Of a DNA stretch of 64,000 nt, positions 60,832 to 64,000 are shown in pieces. Source of the DNA: Closterium sp. Naga37s-1 (lineage: Eukaryota; Streptophyta; Zygnematophyceae; Desmidiales; Closteriaceae); the NCBI GenBank assembly GCA_947471745.1, contig CANJKZ010000912.1, positions 59,721-123,720 on the forward strand. Direction: 5' to 3'. How positions within the stretch are numbered: the stretch's first letter is position 1; each line of letters opens with the position of its first letter. A model generated the notes under the pieces. It was not told where the DNA came from. It made no database searches and was given only the letters and a program-made list of their open reading frames with translations. A program made the translations under genes and the position numbers.

Positions 60832-61326
60832 ACGACAATCCCGTGCCCCGACCGGTACACACCCCTTGCCCGGGTCCCCCCTTCATAGTCACACCCCCTG
60901 CCCCCTCATGCCATCCGCTCCCCCCCGCCCCTACCCTCCGCGTGCCCGCTCCCTCGCCGCCTCTTTTGACCCTCCCTGCCCCCCTCCGCCGTTACCCACC
61001 GCTCGCCATTCGCTCCTCCCCGCCCGTGCCCTCCCCTCGTTTAACCTTCGCCTCCCCCCTCCCCTCCTCTGCTGCACGCCTCTTCCTTCCCCTCGCTAAC
61101 CCACTCCACTCCCTGCCCCTCCTCAATCCGCACCCTGCCCCTCGTTTCTCGCCCCCCTATGCTTGGTTTCTCCCCCCCTGCCCTTTGCTTTCCCCTCGTT
61201 ACGCTCCCTTCTCCCCATCCCTGCTGCCCTCTTACCACCATCAGCCCGTCCCCACCACCAGCCCCCCTCCCACCCTTCTCCCCCCCCCCCTCTCCCCTCT
61301 CCTCTCTCTCTCTCTATCTCTCTCAC

Positions 61327-61357
<31 letters not shown>

Positions 61358-61901
61358 CACACACACACACACACACACTCCCCTCCCCCACCCCCCACCC
61401 ACATCCTCCCGTTCTGCCCCTCCCTGCCCCTGTTCCCCCCCCGTCGCACGCCCCTCACCTCTCACCTCCGTTCAACTGGATTCCCCCCCTCTGGTGCATC
61501 CCTTGCATCGCTCGCACCCTCTGCTCACCCTCTGCCCGCCCCTTTTCCTTGCCCTCAGCTGGCCCAGCCCCTGCCCGTTGCTGCCCCTCCCCTTGCCCCC
61601 TCAACTCCCCTGCCCCCCGTACAACCCCACTCCCGTCCAACCGCCCCCACCCTCCCCCGGCTGCCCGTTTCCGCTCTCCACCCCCGCGACCGTGTGCGGC
61701 TTCCAACCGCCCAACGGTGGTGCGCACGGGGCGTTTTCTTCGCGCGGGGCAAGCCTCCCCGGGGGCCCCCCACCCCGCTGACCGATCGTTGTTCGGGCGG
61801 AGCAAAAAAAACGGAAATAAAAAAGTCGGACGCGCTAAAATCGTCCTTTGCTTTTTCCCGCTTGCCCCTCCCCCGGCACGTGCCGAGCAAGGGGCATAAA
61901 T
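60832..61901. repeat. 5S intergenic spacer 42, S type, indel-rich
   Basis: 1,070 bp against 1,044-1,051 for other S spacers. At least a dozen small differences, almost all gains, are spread through it: an extra C near 60921 and 60987, extra A near 61043, 61516 and 61623, extra T near 61735, extra G near 61749, GACCGATCG at about 61781-61789 and GGGCGGAGC at about 61796-61804. The S deletion, the T marker and the interrupted CT tract are all present. No gene. Confidence 0.9.
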
Positions 61902-62018
61902 GGGTACAACACGAGGACTTCCCGGGAGGTCACCCAGCCCAGTACTGCTCTCGCCCACCGGCGCTTAGCTTCGGAGTTCTGATGGGATCCGGCGTAGTAG
62001 CCGAGGTATGATCGTACC
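61902..62018 (-). rRNA. 5S ribosomal RNA, copy 43
   Basis: The gene is unchanged although both flanks carry many small indels. T4 at 61837-61840, two bases further away because of two insertions in the trailer. Confidence 0.96.
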
Positions 62019-62966
62019 ACGACAATCCCGTGCCCCGACCGGGTACACACCCCTTGCCTCGGGTCCCCCCTTCATAGTCACACCCCCTGCCCCCTCATGC
62101 CATCCGCTCCCCCCGCCCCTACCCTCCGCGTGCCCGCTCCCATCGCCGCCTCTTTTGACCCTCCCTGCCCCCCTCGCCGTTACCCACCGCTCGCCATTCG
62201 CTCCTCCCCGCCCGTGCCCTCCCCTCGTTTACCTTCGCCTCCCCCCTCCCCTCCTCTGCTGCACGCCTCTTCCTTCCCCTCGCTAACCCACTCCACTCCC
62301 TGCCCCTCCTCAATCCGCACCCTGCCCCTCGTTTCTCGCCCCCCTACGCTTGGTTTCTCCCTCCCTGCCCCTCGCCGCCTTTCTCCGCTCCCCACCTCCC
62401 CCTCTCCCTGCCCCCCCACTCTCCTCCACTTGCCCTTGGCTTCCCACCTCCCTGCCCCACCTTTCCCCCCTCCGTGTGCTCAGCTTCTCCCCTCCCTGCC
62501 TCTCCCTCCTCCCCGCCCTGCCCCTCATTTTCCGCCCCCCCACGCCCGGTTTCTCCCCTCCCTGCACCTCCCTTTCTTTCTCCGTGCCTCTCCTTTGCTC
62601 CCTCCCTGCCCCCGCCTGCCCATGCCCCTGTCTTTGGTTTCTCCCCTCCCTGCCCCACGTTTCTTCCCTCCCTGAGATCACCTTGTACCCCCTCTGCCCC
62701 TCCCTTGTTCTCCCCGCACCCATTGCTTCTCCCCTCCCTGCCCTTGATTTCCCGCACCCCTGCCCTTGTTTCCTACCATCCATGCCCCTCGTTTCCCCTC
62801 TTTGTACGTTCACCCTCTTCCCTCCCTGCCCCTCCCTTCCTCCCCCCCCTGCCCTTTGCTTTCCCCTCGTTACGCTCCCTTCTCCCCATCCCTGCTGCCC
62901 TCTTACCACCATCAGCCCGTCCCCACCACCAGCCCCCCTCCCACCCTTCTCCCCCCCCCCCTCTCC

Positions 62967-63000
<34 letters not shown>

Positions 63001-63523
63001 CACACACACACACACACACTCCCCTCCCCCACCCCCCACCCACATCCTCCCGTCTGCCCCTCCCTGCCCCTGTTCCACCCCCTCGCACGCCCCTCACCTC
63101 TCACCTCCGTTCAACTGGATTCCCCCCCTCTGGTGCATCCCTTGCATCGCTCGCCCCTCTGCTCACCCTCTGCCCGCCCCTTTTCCTTGCCCTCAGCTGG
63201 CCCAGCCCCTGCCCGTTGCTGCCCCTCCCCTTGCCCCCTCAACTCCCCTGCCCCCCGTACACCCCACTCCCGTCCAACCGCCCCCACCCTCCCCGGCTGC
63301 CCGTTTCCGCTCTCCACCCCCGCGACCGTGTGCGGCTTCCAACCGCCCAACGGTGGTGCGCACGGGGCGTTTCTTCGCGCGGGCAAGCCTCCCGGGGGCC
63401 CCCCACCCCGCTGACTCGTTGTTCGGGCAAAAAAACGGAAATAAAAAAGTCGGACGCGCTAAAATCGTCCTTTGTTTTTCCCGCTTGCCCCTCCCCGGCA
63501 CGTGCCGAGCAAGGGGCATAAAT
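62019..63523. repeat. 5S intergenic spacer 43, L type, indel-rich
   Basis: 1,505 bp. Gains continue up to about 62.15 kb (extra G near 62041, CCTCGGG near 62058, CCCATCGCC near 62141). Mostly losses follow (near 62360, 62398, 63053, 63292 and 63390), with one C gain near 62842. No gene. Confidence 0.9.
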
Positions 63524-63640
63524 GGGTACAACACGAGGACTTCCCGGGAGGTCACCCAGCCCAGTACTGCTCTCGCCCACCGGCGCTTAGCTTCGGAGTT
63601 CTGATGGGATCCGGCGTAGTAGCCGAGGTATGATCGTACC
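63524..63640 (-). rRNA. 5S ribosomal RNA, copy 44
   Basis: Identical gene. T4 at 63461-63464. Last complete gene before the window edge. Confidence 0.97.
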
Positions 63641-64000
63641 ACGACAATCCCGTGCCCCGACCGGTACACACCCCTTGCCCGGGTCCCCCCTTCATAGTCA
63701 CACCCCCTGCCCCCTCATGCCATCCGCTCCCCCCGCCCCTACCCTCCGCGTGCCCGCTCCCTCGCCGCCTCTTTTGACCCTCCCTGCCCCCCTCGCCGTT
63801 ACCCACCGCTCGCCATTCGCTCCTCCCCGCCCGTGCCCTCCCCTCGTTTACCTTCGCCTCCCCCCTCCCCTCCTCTGCTGCACGCCTCTTCCTTCCCCTC
63901 GCTAACCCACTCCACTCCCTGCCCCTCCTCAATCCGCACCCTGCCCCTCGTTTCTCGCCCCCCTATGCTTGGTTTCTCCCCCCCTGCCCTTTGCTTTCCC
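63641..64000. repeat. 5S intergenic spacer 44, S type, truncated by window edge
   Basis: The first 360 bp of a spacer. The T marker (CTATGCTTGG) and the junction to CCCTGCCCTTTGC identify it as S just before the window ends. No gene. Confidence 0.92.

Larger units (their letters stand above)
1..64000 (-). repeat. Tandem 5S rDNA array (44 genes, L and S units)
   Basis: The entire window is a head-to-tail array of one unit, a 117-bp 5S rRNA gene plus a spacer. There are 44 genes, all on the minus strand. Gene-to-gene distances are 1,622-1,628 bp for L units (one outlier of 1,653) and 1,161-1,168 bp for S units (one outlier of 1,187). The order of the 43 complete intervals from left to right is LSSLSLLSLLSLSLLSLLLL, then LLSLLSSSSLLSSLLLSLSL, then LSL. 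Both window edges cut a spacer, so the array continues beyond the window on each side. Near-identity of the units is expected from concerted evolution by unequal exchange and gene conversion. Confidence 0.97.

Noticed and set aside
1-64000. Regular repeats with spacers, considered as a CRISPR-like array.
   Set aside because: The repeat is a 117-bp 5S gene, the spacers are over 1 kb and nearly identical, and no cas genes exist.

Overview
The whole 64 kb window is one head-to-tail nuclear 5S ribosomal DNA array. It holds 44 complete 5S rRNA genes, all on the minus strand, separated by long pyrimidine-rich spacers. No protein gene, tRNA, 18S/5.8S/25S rRNA or recognisable transposon is present. 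The 117-bp gene carries green-lineage signatures: GATCATACC near the 5' end, CGGATCCCATCAGAAC, the A box GAAGCTAAGCGCCGG, the C box GGCTGGGTGACCTCCCGGG, and GGGAAGTCCTCGTGTTG near the 3' end. This points to a land plant or green alga with GC-rich spacers. The divergent helix II, the lack of a TATATA box at about -28 and the long spacers argue against a typical flowering plant. I cannot name the species.

Layout: a partial spacer at 1-1439, then gene plus spacer repeated to 63640, then a partial spacer to 64000. Spacing between genes falls into two classes: long (L, about 1,624 bp, 26 complete spacers) and short (S, about 1,165 bp, 17 complete spacers). The left partial spacer is L and the right one is S. 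L and S are interspersed with no simple higher-order period. S lacks 485 bp found in L, which is 22 units of a 22-bp degenerate subrepeat that builds most of the spacer, plus one C. S also always carries a linked C-to-T change and an interrupted (CT)n tract, so all S units appear to descend from one event.

Reading a unit in the gene's direction (decreasing coordinates), the order is: G-rich upstream sequence; the 5S gene with its internal promoter; a trailer of about 60 nt containing a CACGTG palindrome; three T tracts (T4, T6, T7-9) that should end Pol III transcription; a CpG-rich non-repetitive island of about 135 bp; then the purine-rich 22-bp minisatellite, broken by a (TG)n-(GA)n-G(10-13) compound microsatellite. 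The 44 genes look identical to each other. Spacers differ mainly in microsatellite length and rare single-base indels. The exception is 60.6-63.4 kb, where small indels cluster, either from lower assembly accuracy or from a less homogenised stretch.

The long open reading frames in all frames are by-products of the C/T-rich composition and are not genes.
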